A DNA stretch of 64,000 nt. It comes from Varibaculum prostatecancerukia. GTDB taxonomy: Bacteria > Actinomycetota > Actinomycetes > Actinomycetales > Actinomycetaceae. The notes under the pieces were generated by a model. That model saw only the letters and a program-made list of their open reading frames with translations. It did no database searches and had not been told where the DNA came from. Position numbers and translations under genes: made by a program. Position 1 is the first letter of the stretch, and every line of letters starts with the position of its first letter. Shown here piece by piece: positions 1 through 9,673 of the stretch. The stretch lies in the NCBI RefSeq assembly GCF_943169825.2, contig NZ_OW968402.1, positions 1,426,001 to 1,490,000 on the forward strand, given 5' to 3'.

Positions 1-2176
1 CGGCTGATTCTCCGCTGGTCCAGGCGCCGGTAGGCTGATGCACCGGACCGGGATGTTCTCGCAGCAAGTCAGTAAGATCTAATCCCAAATAGGAGGGACG
101 CCGATCCGGATAGGCTAAAGCTACCGCTTTGGCATCGGATACCCCGGTGAGGACATGCAAGCTGAGCATATCGGCAGCCACAGCCCCCGCAATATCAGTA
201 TCCAGGCGATCTCCTACTGCCAAAGGTTTAGTAGATCCCGCGTGAGCTGCGGCTTTCCGGAAAATCCCGGCAAAAGGTTTTCCACCTGCGAACGGCTTTT
301 GCCCGGTCGCATGTTCTACCGCAGCCACCAGAGAACCGTTTCCCAGGGCAAAACCATCTTCCGTGGGCAAAGTAGCATCCAGGTTGGTTGCCATAAACAA
401 GGCACCGGCACTAATGGCGTAGGCAGCCTCGGAAAGTTGCTTCCAGCCAACTTCCGGCCCGTAACCTTGAATAACGGCCACCGGCTGCTCACTGGCCTTG
501 CTAACTACTTCAAATCCGGCCTGTGCAACTGTATCGATTAGCGCCTGAGTTCCAATCACCAGCACTTTAGATTCCGGTTCAATCTTTTGAGTAAGGATCT
601 CTACCGCGTCCATCGCCGCAGTCATGACTTCAGCCGGATCAGCTTCGATCCCGTGACCTTTAAGTTTTTCCGCAACCTGCTCGGGAGTGCGGGAAGCATT
701 GTTAGTTAGGAACTGGAACTTGATTCCGCTTTGGCGCGCCGCCGCTAAACCGGCAGCCGCATTGGGAATGTCGCGGGTGCCGGCATAGCACACGCCATCC
801 AAATCGATTAGCAGCGCATCGGCAGTCTCTACTAGCGGTTTGCGGCTTCCATGCAGGTCAGAGGGTACATAGGGGTTGTCGGCTTCCAGAACTTCTTCCA
901 GATCCACAATGGCCACCGTGTCCGGAATCTCTGGGGTTTCCTCTGCGACTTTATCCGCCTCTTCATCCCTTCCCAGTTCGCGCAACAAATCAGTCTTATA
1001 GGAAAGGATCCGCGCCAACATCACCGGATCTTCTAGGGGGTGATTTTCTAAGAATTGATCAAGTAGCAGCAATGCCGCATCTGACTCACCTAGGTCATGA
1101 CGGGCTCCTGCCTGCACTATCACCAGCTCTACCAGGTCTAATAGTTCAAAGTCCGAGGTGTTCGTCTCAGCGATAATCTCTAGGGCTTTTTCGGGCTTGC
1201 CGAGGCCGCGTTCACAGTCAGCCTCGATGGCTCGCAAACTGTCGGTGCCACTTAAGCGACGAGCAGCTCGCACCTCCCGTAAGGCTTCACTATATTTTCC
1301 ACATCCGTAGGCGGCGAGGGCGCAGGCTTCCCGTGCCGCAGCGATCCGCCCCGCGCGGCTAACTGCCGCTTTGGCATGCAAATAGGCTTCTTCCGCATCT
1401 ACATCCAGTAAAGATCCTGCCATCACCAGGTGGCGAGCAACTATTTCTGCGTTATTGGGATCCAGCGAAGATAAAGCTGCCCGGGATTCTCGATCCAGGT
1501 CAGATGCTTTTACTCCCGCAGGAATCTGCGGTTCATTCTCGTGGCGCCATTCTTTTGCACGATACCTAGAATCGCGCACCCCGTAGGAATGCTTGCCCTC
1601 TCGGGGTGCTTGTGCTTCCCGCTCCCGGCGTTCATCACGGCGTTCATCACGGCGATTATCCCGGTCAAAGCGGCGCCCGCCCCGGTTATATCCCCGATCG
1701 AAACCTCGATTCCCGCCGCGATCATTGCGACCAAAGGATGAGCGCCCCGAGCGCTGCCCTCCCCCGCGGTATTCCCGGCGATCGTCACGATATTCGCGCC
1801 GATCATCGCGCCGTTCCCCGCGATTATCCTCACGCTGCCCCCGGTAGGAGCCCCGGTCATCACGGAAGGATCCACGGCGATCATTACGTTCATAACGGGA
1901 GTTACCTCCGCGGCGGTCGCCGTGATCATTGCGGGAATTGTCTCCGCGCCGATCCTGCCATTTACCACCTGAACGGTTGTTCTTGCGATATCCTCCGTCG
2001 CGGTATCCGCCTTCGGATTGTCTACGCCCACGATAGCCATCCCGATCGCCTTGCCGCTCGTCTCTAGACCTAGAGTAGTCGCGTTGATTAGAGGAGTTAC
2101 CTCCGCTGCCCGACTCAGAGCGCCGCTTGCGCCATTGGGGTTCGCGTCTGCCGCCTTGCTGATTAAAATTACTCAA
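1..2176 (-). CDS. Arg-rich / TPR-like / HAD-IIA phosphatase fusion protein (3' end cut by window)
   Basis: One uninterrupted reading frame runs from a TTG start at 2176 (AAGGA about 8 bases upstream, in-frame TAA just before it) to the window edge, about 725 codons so far. Residues 1 to about 225 are Arg/Gly/Asp/Asn-rich with RDERR- and RGG-like runs. Residues about 235-440 are helical, Ala/Leu/Glu-rich and look like TPR-type repeats. From about residue 447 comes a HAD-IIA (NagD-like) phosphatase: DLDGVCYAG (motif I), TNNASRTP (motif II) and AVGDRLDTDI (motif IV). In Mycobacterium a TPR protein (Rv1691) and a HAD phosphatase (Rv1692, glycerol-3-phosphate phosphatase) are neighbouring separate genes; here the order is the same but fused. 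A phosphosugar or glycerol-phosphate phosphatase is likely. The role of the Arg-rich head is unknown; RNA binding is a guess. The extreme C-terminus lies outside the window. Confidence 0.85.
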   Translation of the reverse strand, partial: MSNFNQQGGRREPQWRKRRSESGSGGNSSNQRDYSRSRDERQGDRDGYRGRRQSEGGYRDGGYRKNNRSGGKWQDRRGDNSRNDHGDRRGGNSRYERNDRRGSFRDDRGSYRGQREDNRGERRDDRREYRDDRREYRGGGQRSGRSSFGRNDRGGNRGFDRGYNRGGRRFDRDNRRDERRDERREREAQAPREGKHSYGVRDSRYRAKEWRHENEPQIPAGVKASDLDRESRAALSSLDPNNAEIVARHLVMAGSLLDVDAEEAYLHAKAAVSRAGRIAAAREACALAAYGCGKYSEALREVRAARRLSGTDSLRAIEADCERGLGKPEKALEIIAETNTSDFELLDLVELVIVQAGARHDLGESDAALLLLDQFLENHPLEDPVMLARILSYKTDLLRELGRDEEADKVAEETPEIPDTVAIVDLEEVLEADNPYVPSDLHGSRKPLVETADALLIDLDGVCYAGTRDIPNAAAGLAAARQSGIKFQFLTNNASRTPEQVAEKLKGHGIEADPAEVMTAAMDAVEILTQKIEPESKVLVIGTQALIDTVAQAGFEVVSKASEQPVAVIQGYGPEVGWKQLSEAAYAISAGALFMATNLDATLPTEDGFALGNGSLVAAVEHATGQKPFAGGKPFAGIFRKAAAHAGSTKPLAVGDRLDTDIAGAVAADMLSLHVLTGVSDAKAVALAYPDRRPSYLGLDLTDLLREHPGPVHQPTGAWTSGESA

Positions 2177-2381
2177 CTCTAGATCCTTATCTTTTTGTTA
2201 GTCTGCTGCCTTCTATTCTAGACGTAAAGGTAGCGGTAAAGCTGCCTGCAAAAGGTTGTCTATCCTCACTATTTCGCAGGTCTTTGTGACCGTAAGAGCC
2301 AGTTTTTTGAAAAGCCGCGTCTTTTCTCACTAACTCTGTCGAGGAATGGCTCCGGCAGTGCTGGCTAATCTAGAAAAATAG
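2177..2381. other. Intergenic region between the HAD fusion gene and dxs
   Basis: About 205 bases between two genes read leftward. It must hold the end of the dxs transcript or a promoter for the HAD gene. I see no strong hairpin with a T-run and no confident promoter boxes; the only clear signal is the AAGGA before the TTG start at 2176. Confidence 0.4.
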
Positions 2382-4253
2382 TTAGTCAATCAGTAACGCC
2401 AACTCATCTAGCATGGTTTGTGGCGTCATATGCGAGTTTTCCAGCAGGTGATCACGGGAATCCGTGGGCAGGAAGGCACGGGGAATCCCAAAAGATTTAA
2501 TCGGGGTGAAACAGTTTTCACCGGCGCAGGTGGTGCGTAGCAGCGCTCCTACTCCGTTGGTTACTTCCCCGTCCTCGATAGTGATTGCCAAATCAGCGGC
2601 AGCCACCTGAGTTATAAGCGCGGGAGAAATGGGGATAACCCAACCGGGATCCACGCATCTAACCGCGTGACCGCGCTCGGCGAGCTCCTTTGATAGCACG
2701 ATGGCCTGCCCTGCCATAGCTCCCACTGCTAGCACCAGAATGTTTTTGCCCTGGCCTGAACTTTGGAATAAAACATCGAGGCCGTCTACGGTTGTTTCTG
2801 CCTTAATATCTGGGGGCACGCTGCCCTTGGGGTAGCGCACTATGGTCGGCCCGTCCTCAATTGAAACTGCCTGCCCTAGAAGTTTACGTAAGGTACTTGC
2901 GTCTCGAGGCGCGGCCACTCTGATTCCGGGAGTCATGGCCGCGATCGCCAAATCCCACATTCCGTTATGGCTAGCCCCATCAGCTCCGGTAATACCCGCG
3001 CGATCGAGAATCACAGTTATTCCCTGTTTATGCAGGGCAGCATCCATTAACAGCTGGTCAAAGGCGCGATTTAGGAAGGTGGCATAGAGGGCGAGTACCG
3101 GGTGACAGCCAGCAAAAGATAGTCCGGCGGCCATAGTCATCGCGTGTTGCTCGGCGATTCCTACATCAAAAACTCGGTGTGGGAATTGGGCTCGCAGCGG
3201 CTTTAACCCTACCGGCTCCATCATCGCCGCCGATATCCCTACAATTTTGGGATTCCGCTTAGCCAGTTGCACGATTTCTTCCGCAAACACCGCTGTCCAG
3301 CCAAAACGTTCTTTCTTTACCGGCAACCCAGTCTCGGGATGGATCGGGCCCACCGTGTGAAAATGGTCGGCATCATTTTCTTCCGCCGGAGTGTAGCCAC
3401 GTCCTTTCTCGGTGATGGCATGCACGATAATCGGGCCGGAAAACTCTTTCGCTCGGGCGAGCTGGAACTCGGTAGCCACAATGTCATGTCCATCTACCGG
3501 GCCGGTATATTTAATTCCCAGATCGGAGAACATTACTTGCTCGGGAGAGACCATATCGGCCATTCCCCGTTTTATCCCATGCAACGCCTCATAGGTGAGT
3601 TCACCTGGTTTGCCGCGAGATTTCAGCTGCTGTTTGCCCCACCGCAAGGCTCGTTCATAGGCGGGAGAGGTACGCAGCGCATCCAGGTGATGAGCAAGAC
3701 CCCCGATTGTGGGTTCATAAGAGCGACCGTTATCGTTGACCACAATAATCAGGCGTAAGTTGGGGCGCTCGGAGATATTATTTAGTGCCTCCCAGGTCAT
3801 GCCGCCGGTCATGGCGCCATCGCCGATCACTGCCACCGTATAGGAGTGGTCACCTTTTAAGGCTTTGGCTTCCGCGATTCCCTGCGCCCAGGACAGTGCA
3901 GTAGAAGCATGAGAATTTTCCACCACGTCATGTACTGATTCCGCGCGGGAAGGATAACCCGACAGTCCTTGCGCCGTGCGCAGATTAGTAAAGTCCTTAC
4001 GCCCCGTCAAAATCTTGTGGACATAGGCTTGGTGTCCGGTATCGAAAATAATGGTGTCACTGGGGGAAGAAAACATCCGGTGGAGAGCGATAGTTAGTTC
4101 CACTACCCCCAGGTTGGGTCCCATATGCCCCCCGGTTTTTGCCACGTTCTCTACCAGGAATGACCGGATCTCACCGGCCAGATCCGCCAGTTCCAAGCTG
4201 GAGAGCTTCTGCAAATCTGCCGGGTTATTTATCCGATCGAGTATTTTTGCCAC
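2382..4253 (-). CDS. dxs: 1-deoxy-D-xylulose-5-phosphate synthase
   Basis: Condenses pyruvate and glyceraldehyde 3-phosphate to DXP, the first step of the MEP isoprenoid pathway and a source of thiamine and pyridoxal precursors; cytosolic and thiamine-diphosphate dependent. The 623-residue length is normal. Visible are the N-terminal GGHMGPNLGVVELT segment, the ThDP motif beginning GDGAMTGG with the downstream Asn, the transketolase-type pyrimidine-binding domain with DRAGITGADGASH, and the C-terminal transketolase domain. The ATG start at 4253 leaves 60 bases to the divergent chloride transporter gene, so both promoters are in that gap. The polyprenyl synthase at 46817 uses the products of this pathway. 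Confidence 0.97.
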   Translation of the reverse strand: MAKILDRINNPADLQKLSSLELADLAGEIRSFLVENVAKTGGHMGPNLGVVELTIALHRMFSSPSDTIIFDTGHQAYVHKILTGRKDFTNLRTAQGLSGYPSRAESVHDVVENSHASTALSWAQGIAEAKALKGDHSYTVAVIGDGAMTGGMTWEALNNISERPNLRLIIVVNDNGRSYEPTIGGLAHHLDALRTSPAYERALRWGKQQLKSRGKPGELTYEALHGIKRGMADMVSPEQVMFSDLGIKYTGPVDGHDIVATEFQLARAKEFSGPIIVHAITEKGRGYTPAEENDADHFHTVGPIHPETGLPVKKERFGWTAVFAEEIVQLAKRNPKIVGISAAMMEPVGLKPLRAQFPHRVFDVGIAEQHAMTMAAGLSFAGCHPVLALYATFLNRAFDQLLMDAALHKQGITVILDRAGITGADGASHNGMWDLAIAAMTPGIRVAAPRDASTLRKLLGQAVSIEDGPTIVRYPKGSVPPDIKAETTVDGLDVLFQSSGQGKNILVLAVGAMAGQAIVLSKELAERGHAVRCVDPGWVIPISPALITQVAAADLAITIEDGEVTNGVGALLRTTCAGENCFTPIKSFGIPRAFLPTDSRDHLLENSHMTPQTMLDELALLID

Positions 4254-4313
4254 CCAGCCAGTTTAGCCGCATTTTAGATCTATAAGAGCAAAGATGGATT
4301 TATCGGCAGTTAC

Positions 4314-6146
4314 TTGCGCGTGAGCCGCCCAGCGCGTCAAACTAAAGCCATGGGTAATAAGCAGTCAGGTTTTGCCAGCTCCTTAGGGAGCTCGCGCGCG
4401 GGACTGACCGCACTTTCCATCGCTATCGGGGCGCTAGTTGGTCTGGTTTCAGTGGGCTTTTACTATCTAATCGAAAGCTGGAGTTATCTGGTCACCGGTT
4501 ACACCGATTACCCTGCCCACGCAGGTGCCCCCCACGGATTCCTCGGTTTAGCACCAGCATTTATCATTGCAGTTCCGGTGATTTCAGCTTTGCTTTATGC
4601 GCCGGTAGTTGAATATTTCACCCCCGGTTCTCGCGGGCATGCTGTCCCGGAAGTAATGTTCGCCGTCCGCCGCAAAGGCGGGAGGATTCCTGGACGCAAC
4701 GCCCTGGTGAAACTTTTTGCCGCTTCTCTGACCTTGGGAGGAGGGGGAAATGCGGGCAGAGAAGGCCCGATTGTGATGATTGGTGCCGCGATTTCTTCTT
4801 GGGTAGGAACCCGCCTGGGATTAAGTAAACAACGGCTGATGTTCCTGTGTGCTTGCGGAGCTGCTGCCGGGATTGCCGCTACCTTTAATGCTCCCCTGGC
4901 TGGCGCTTGTTTCGCGCTCGAAGTAATACTCGGTACCCTCAGCGCCGAGGACTTTGTCTTCATCGTGTTTGCCTCGGTATCTGCCTCCCTGGTTTCCCAA
5001 CAGTTTCTTCCTGACCGTGCCAGCGTGCCCCTCAGCCAATCTCTTGACTTGTTTTCTCAGAGCGATTACCTGCTAGTGGCAGTGGCGGCTTTGGTAGCAA
5101 CCCTGGCGGGAATCGGATTTTCTAAACTTATCTACCTGGTTTGGGATGGGATCGACCTGGTCTATCGCTGGAAAGCTTGGTTTCGCCCTGTTGCTGGTTC
5201 AGTGTTGTTGGGGATTTTTCTCTACTGTTGTCCCTTGCTTTACGGTACCGGGGAGAGCGTGCAGTTGCGGGTACTTTCGGGTGATTTCCCGCTCGGGATG
5301 GTGGTGGCACTGCTACTAGGGCGCGCTCTGAGTGCCGCTTTCACTATTTCTATGGGGGGAGCCGGCGGAGTCTTCGGACCTACATTATTTGTGGGCGCCT
5401 GCGCGGGTATGGCGGTGGGAGAGCTAGTGCAACCCTGGTCGGCCTCTTCAACTGCTATTTATGGAGTAATCGGGATGGGGGCAGCTTTCGCGGCAGCCTC
5501 CCGCGCTCCCCTAACCGCGGTTTTCATCATCATCGAAATGACCAGGCAGTATTCCCTGATTCTCCCGATGATGCTGGCAGTGGCCATCGCCACCGGAATT
5601 TCCCTGTTTATGACCCGTTCGACTATCTACACCCAAAAACTGCACCGCCGCGGCGACCGGCTGTCTGACCCGGTGTCGTCTACTTTGCTCGGGCACAGTA
5701 CGGCGGCGGATTTAATGCATCAGCCACCACAAGTGTTAGGTGCAGATATTACTTTGGGTGAGGCCGAAAAGACCCTAGAAACCTCGGGAGAAACTTCGCT
5801 GTCAGTAGTCGATTCTGCGGGAACATTCCAAGGCTCAGTGAGCGCCCTACTGTTGCGCGAAGAAATCGAAAAGCGTGGCGAGGATGCGCCCTTAACGGAT
5901 GTCTCCCTGTCCTCAGCCTATTGTTCCCCGAACGATCGCCCCAGTCAGCTACTCAAAGAACTGGCAGAATCTTCTCTTTCTAACCTGCCGGTGGTGGGGC
6001 GCTCCCAAAAAGTTTTGGGGTATGTGCGAGGACGCGACTTGATCGTCAAGCTGTACCGCCAGCAAACCCAGGCGCTCAGCCAACGCGACTTGGGAGATTC
6101 CCTGGGCAAGCGCATCCGCAAACACTGGAAACATCGCCACCGCTAA
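4314..6146 (+). CDS. ClC-family chloride channel/antiporter with C-terminal CBS pair
   Basis: Integral membrane chloride transporter of 610 residues. About ten membrane helices are followed from about residue 455 by a cytosolic tail resembling two CBS domains. Selectivity-filter motifs are present: GSRGHAVPE, GGGGNAGREGPIV (the gating glutamate is kept, so proton-coupled exchange is possible) and GGAGGVFGPTLF. The start is uncertain: a TTG at 4314 opens the frame, a GTG lies at 4320 and an ATG (MGNKQSG) at 4350; none has a strong ribosome-binding site. Divergent from dxs. ClC proteins of this type handle chloride, sometimes fluoride; the motifs here are those of chloride ClCs rather than the Fluc or ClC-F kinds. 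Whether it is a channel or an antiporter cannot be read from the sequence. Confidence 0.9.
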   Translation: MRVSRPARQTKAMGNKQSGFASSLGSSRAGLTALSIAIGALVGLVSVGFYYLIESWSYLVTGYTDYPAHAGAPHGFLGLAPAFIIAVPVISALLYAPVVEYFTPGSRGHAVPEVMFAVRRKGGRIPGRNALVKLFAASLTLGGGGNAGREGPIVMIGAAISSWVGTRLGLSKQRLMFLCACGAAAGIAATFNAPLAGACFALEVILGTLSAEDFVFIVFASVSASLVSQQFLPDRASVPLSQSLDLFSQSDYLLVAVAALVATLAGIGFSKLIYLVWDGIDLVYRWKAWFRPVAGSVLLGIFLYCCPLLYGTGESVQLRVLSGDFPLGMVVALLLGRALSAAFTISMGGAGGVFGPTLFVGACAGMAVGELVQPWSASSTAIYGVIGMGAAFAAASRAPLTAVFIIIEMTRQYSLILPMMLAVAIATGISLFMTRSTIYTQKLHRRGDRLSDPVSSTLLGHSTAADLMHQPPQVLGADITLGEAEKTLETSGETSLSVVDSAGTFQGSVSALLLREEIEKRGEDAPLTDVSLSSAYCSPNDRPSQLLKELAESSLSNLPVVGRSQKVLGYVRGRDLIVKLYRQQTQALSQRDLGDSLGKRIRKHWKHRHR

Positions 6147-6180
6147 CGAAGTAACTCTCATATATACAGCGCACAACGAC

Positions 6181-6389
6181 AATCCGGGGTAGCAAAACAT
6201 ACGAGAGACAGGCTGCATCCGCTAGCCTCCAAATCGGGTACCGGGCTTCTGCAACTCTGCGTTGAATTTTATCTTTACCTAACCCCTATTACATGTGCTT
6301 ATAGTCGGTCACGTGTTATTACTACACTCTACGAAAACGGTATACAGCAAAAATCCGGGGTGGCAAAAGATGCGAGAGACCGGTTGCAA
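6181..6389. repeat. Two-copy direct repeat, 37-38 bases
   Basis: Copies at 6181-6217 and 6352-6389 both begin AATCCGGGGT and continue with GCAAAA, then CGAGAGAC and TTGCA or CTGCA; most positions agree. Each is preceded by TATACAGC. The inner part resembles the left arm of the hairpin element at 6570-6660, which suggests that they are decayed copies of it. Confidence 0.7.
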
Positions 6390-6569
6390 TCTCTAACCGA
6401 AAGATCGGAAACATACCTATTTATCTCAGTGAGATATTGCCCCTAGCCGAGCGAAGTAAGGCTAAACGGATTCCCCGAGCGCTTTTACCGCTCCAGATAA
6501 TGTGCTCGCAACCTTGATTTAAAGACTTGAATATTCTGCTCTTCGGCGAGATACGGAGTACTAGCATAA

Positions 6570-6660
6570 CTCTGGGCACGGTAAAAGATGCGAGTGGGGG
6601 CTTGATTCGAGCGAAGCAAGAATCACCGGGGTCCCCCGAGCGCTTTTACCGTGCCCAGAG
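6570..6660. repeat. Complete palindromic hairpin repeat element
   Basis: The outer arms 6570-6587 and 6643-6660 (containing CTGGGCACGGTAAAAG and its complement) pair perfectly over 18 bases. Inside is an asymmetric loop (ATGCGAGT against CGAGCG), then a G-run facing a C-run, then a terminal hairpin CTTGaTTC-GAGC-GAAgCAAG. It begins 20 bases past the aconitase stop codon and could end that transcript, but it lacks a clean T-run. A second element with the same plan lies at 58209-58275, so this is a dispersed repeat or a structured RNA module rather than an ordinary terminator. Confidence 0.8.
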
Positions 6661-6679
6661 CACTACATTTATTGCGTTA

Positions 6680-9382
6680 TCAGGCAACTAGGTTGCGCAG
6701 CACGTACTGCAGGATTCCACCGTTGCGGTAGTACTGAGCTTCACCGGGAGTGTCGATCCGCACTGTGGCGTCGAACTCTACGGTGGAGCCATCGGTCTTA
6801 GTCGCTTTCACCTTCATGGTCGGCGGAGTTACCCCCTCATTCAGCTGGGTAATCCCGCTGATGTCGAAGGTTTCAGTCCCGTCGAGCCCTAGGGAATCGG
6901 CGCTTTCGCCTTCGGGGAACTGCAGCGGGAGAATTCCCATACCAATCAGGTTGGAGCGGTGAATACGTTCGAAAGACCGAGCGATAACCGCTTTTACTCC
7001 CAGCAGCAAAGTTCCTTTAGCAGCCCAGTCACGCGAGGATCCGGTTCCATATTCCTTGCCGCCTAGCACTACCAGTGGGACGCCTGCCTGGGCGTAGGAA
7101 ACCGAAGCATCGTAAACCGGTACCACCGGGGCATCAGCTTTGGTGAAGTCCTTGGTGAAACCGCCCTCAACATTGTCGAGAAGCTGGTTACGGATGCGGA
7201 TATTAGCGAAGGTACCGCGCATCATCACTTCGTGGTTACCGCGCCGCGAACCATAGGAGTTGAAGCTGCGCCGTTCTACTCCGTGGGAGCTTAGATATTG
7301 ACCTGCCGGGGTCTTTTCAGCGAAAGCACCCGCCGGGGAAATATGGTCGGTAGTTACCGAATCTCCCAGTTTCAGCAGCACCCGGGCTCCGGAAATATCT
7401 TTCACCGGGTTCGGGGTTTCCGGCATTCCTTCAAAGAAGGGTGCCCGGCGCACATAGGTGGAGGCATCGTCCCACGCGAAGGTGGGTGAATCGGGAACCT
7501 CCAGGGATTGCCAGCGGTGGTCACCTTCAAAGACGCTCTGGTAATCATGCAGATACATATCGCGATCGATAGCCTGGCCGATTACTTTTTCTACTTCTTC
7601 GGCAGCCGGCCAAATATCGCGCAGGTAAACTTCGTTACCTTGGCTATCTTTGCCTAGCGGCTCGGTTTCGAAATCGAAATCCATAGTACCGGCCAGCGCA
7701 TAGGAAATCACCAGCGGCGGGGATGCTAGATAGTTCATCTTTACATCCGGGTTAATCCGCCCCTCAAAGTTACGGTTACCAGATAGGACGGATACGACCG
7801 TGAGATCAGCGCCCTCTACCGTGTTGTGTACTTCTTCGGGCAGCGGGCCGGAGTTACCGATACAGGTGGTGCAGCCGTAACCGACAATATCGAAGCCCAT
7901 CTGCGACAGATAGGGCATCAAACCAGCTTTTTCGTAGTAGTCCCGCACCACTTGGGAGCCGGGAGCTAGCGAGGTTTTCACCCACGGCTTGGGTTTTAGT
8001 CCCTTTTCGGCGGCGTTCTTGGCGAGCAAACCAGCCGCCATCATCACCGAGGGGTTCGAGGTGTTAGTGCAGGAAGTAATGGAGGCGATCACCACGTCAC
8101 CGTGATCCATCGCGACCTCTTCTCCACCAGCTAGTTTCACCTGAGTGGGGCGGGTAGGACGCATCAGTTTCGGATCAATGGTCTTATCGCCGGCCACATA
8201 GTCGGGCAGGATCTTCTTGAAGGAATCTTTCGCCATTGCCAGCTCGATGCGGTCTTGCGGACGCTTCGGACCAGCAATCGAGGGCACTACGGTGGACAGG
8301 TCCAGTTCCAGATATTCGCTGTAACGTGCCTCGTGAGAGGGATCATGCCACAGTCCTTGCCGCTTGGCGTATTCCCGCACGAGGGCGCAGGCGTCTTCGC
8401 TGCGGCCGGTCAGATGCAGGTAGTCAATGGTGACGTCATCGATCGGGAAGATAGCGGCGGTCGAGCCGAACTCGGGCGACATATTGCCGATAGTGGCGCG
8501 GTTGGCCAGAGGAACTGCACCCACGCCCTCGCCATAGAACTCTACGAATTTGCCGACTACTCCGTGGTCGCGCAGCATCTGAGTGATGGTAAGTACCACA
8601 TCGGTGGCGGTAGCGCCGGGAGCGATTTCGCCGGTGAGCTTGAAGCCCACTACCCGCGGAATCAACATCGATACCGGCTGGCCAAGCATGGCCGCTTCGG
8701 CCTCGATTCCGCCAACGCCCCAGCCGAGGACGCCTAGGCCGTTAACCATGGTGGTGTGGGAGTCGGTTCCTACCAAAGTGTCGGGGTAAGCCAGCGCGCC
8801 GTCCTCGTCCTTATCGGCGAAAACTACCCGCGCCAGGTATTCGATATTTACCTGGTGGACAATGCCGGTCCCCGGGGGGACTACCCGGAAGTTTTCGAAG
8901 GCGCCCTGCCCCCAGCGTAGGAACTGGTAGCGTTCCTGGTTGCGCTGGTACTCGATATCCATATTCTTTTCGACAGCATCTTTGGTGCCAAATACGTCGA
9001 TCTGCACCGAGTGGTCAATAACCATTTCCGCTGGTACCTGCGGGTTGATCAGGTCCGGGTTTTTGCCCAAATTCACCACCGCATCGCGCATAGTCGCCAG
9101 GTCAACGATGCAGGGAACGCCGGTGAAGTCTTGCATCAAGACTCGCGCCGGGCTGTACTGGATTTCCTTGCTGGGCTCAGCATCGGGATCCCAATTCGCG
9201 ATCTGCGTGATCTGCTCCTTGGTGATGTTTTCCCCATCCTCGTTACGTAGCAGGTTCTCTGCCAAGATTTTCAAGGAGTAGGGCAACTTTTCAGTGCCGG
9301 GTACCGCCTTTAGGTCATAAATTTTATAGCTCTTATCGCCGACACTTAGCTGTGTCGCCGCGCCAAAGCTGTTTAAGCTCAT
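6680..9382 (-). CDS. acnA: Aconitate hydratase A
   Basis: Isomerises citrate to isocitrate in the TCA cycle using a [4Fe-4S] cluster; cytosolic. The 900 residues match the AcnA/IRP1 class. Cluster cysteines sit in [14 protein letters not shown] and [14 protein letters not shown]; the substrate-binding swivel domain is seen in [14 protein letters not shown] near the C-terminus. The ATG start at 9382 has GGGAGG 6-7 bases upstream. A perfect inverted repeat lies 33-46 bases before the start, a likely operator. It is transcribed alone. In actinobacteria aconitase is commonly controlled by iron and TCA-linked regulators; which one acts here cannot be told. Confidence 0.97.
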   Translation of the reverse strand: MSLNSFGAATQLSVGDKSYKIYDLKAVPGTEKLPYSLKILAENLLRNEDGENITKEQITQIANWDPDAEPSKEIQYSPARVLMQDFTGVPCIVDLATMRDAVVNLGKNPDLINPQVPAEMVIDHSVQIDVFGTKDAVEKNMDIEYQRNQERYQFLRWGQGAFENFRVVPPGTGIVHQVNIEYLARVVFADKDEDGALAYPDTLVGTDSHTTMVNGLGVLGWGVGGIEAEAAMLGQPVSMLIPRVVGFKLTGEIAPGATATDVVLTITQMLRDHGVVGKFVEFYGEGVGAVPLANRATIGNMSPEFGSTAAIFPIDDVTIDYLHLTGRSEDACALVREYAKRQGLWHDPSHEARYSEYLELDLSTVVPSIAGPKRPQDRIELAMAKDSFKKILPDYVAGDKTIDPKLMRPTRPTQVKLAGGEEVAMDHGDVVIASITSCTNTSNPSVMMAAGLLAKNAAEKGLKPKPWVKTSLAPGSQVVRDYYEKAGLMPYLSQMGFDIVGYGCTTCIGNSGPLPEEVHNTVEGADLTVVSVLSGNRNFEGRINPDVKMNYLASPPLVISYALAGTMDFDFETEPLGKDSQGNEVYLRDIWPAAEEVEKVIGQAIDRDMYLHDYQSVFEGDHRWQSLEVPDSPTFAWDDASTYVRRAPFFEGMPETPNPVKDISGARVLLKLGDSVTTDHISPAGAFAEKTPAGQYLSSHGVERRSFNSYGSRRGNHEVMMRGTFANIRIRNQLLDNVEGGFTKDFTKADAPVVPVYDASVSYAQAGVPLVVLGGKEYGTGSSRDWAAKGTLLLGVKAVIARSFERIHRSNLIGMGILPLQFPEGESADSLGLDGTETFDISGITQLNEGVTPPTMKVKATKTDGSTVEFDATVRIDTPGEAQYYRNGGILQYVLRNLVA

Positions 9383-9414
9383 TGCCGCCTCCCATATGGA
9401 ATCGAGATATTTTC

Positions 9415-9428
9415 TCTTGACATCAAGA
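9415..9428. promoter_or_regulatory. Inverted repeat upstream of acnA (putative operator)
   Basis: TCTTGACATCAAGA, a perfect 6-2-6 inverted repeat centred about 39 bases before the acnA start codon. Such TCTTGA-TCAAGA palindromes are typical of MarR-type regulators; as far as I recall the MarR-family TamR acts on aconitase genes in Streptomyces. The assignment is inference. Confidence 0.55.
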
Positions 9429-9673
9429 TACTTTGCGAGCTGCGCAAGCGCCAGTATTTACAACCTCGATTTTTTCTTCCGCGTATAACCGTTGCATTTT
9501 ATGAGCTATTTTTCCCTCTTACCTGCAAAGACAATAGTGGGAGCTTAGACGAGACCGTTGCGGATCGTCAGAGCAAAATCAAGTATTACTCCCCAAAAAC
9601 GTGGAATTTATAAAAGAATTTCGTTACCTAATTTTCTTTTACGTTACTTTCTTCCAAACATTTCTAGAACTTT

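Larger units (their letters stand above)
6147..6679. other. Non-coding 530-base gap holding hairpin repeats
   Basis: No convincing gene. The stretch lies between the convergent ends of the ClC gene and aconitase. It contains two near-identical 37-38-base direct repeats (6181-6217 and 6352-6389), the right arm of a degenerate hairpin element (about 6445-6492) and a complete 91-base hairpin element (6570-6660), listed separately. The degenerate pieces share the words GCAAAAGATGCGAGAGAC and CCCCGAGCGCTTTTACC with the complete element, so the whole gap seems built from copies of one repeat family. Confidence 0.7.

Noticed and set aside
1510-2067. Open frames on both strands over the start of the HAD fusion gene
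   Set aside because: They are shadows of the Arg/Gly/Asp-rich repeats; the TTG-started frame from 2176 runs through with the HAD domain and a ribosome site.
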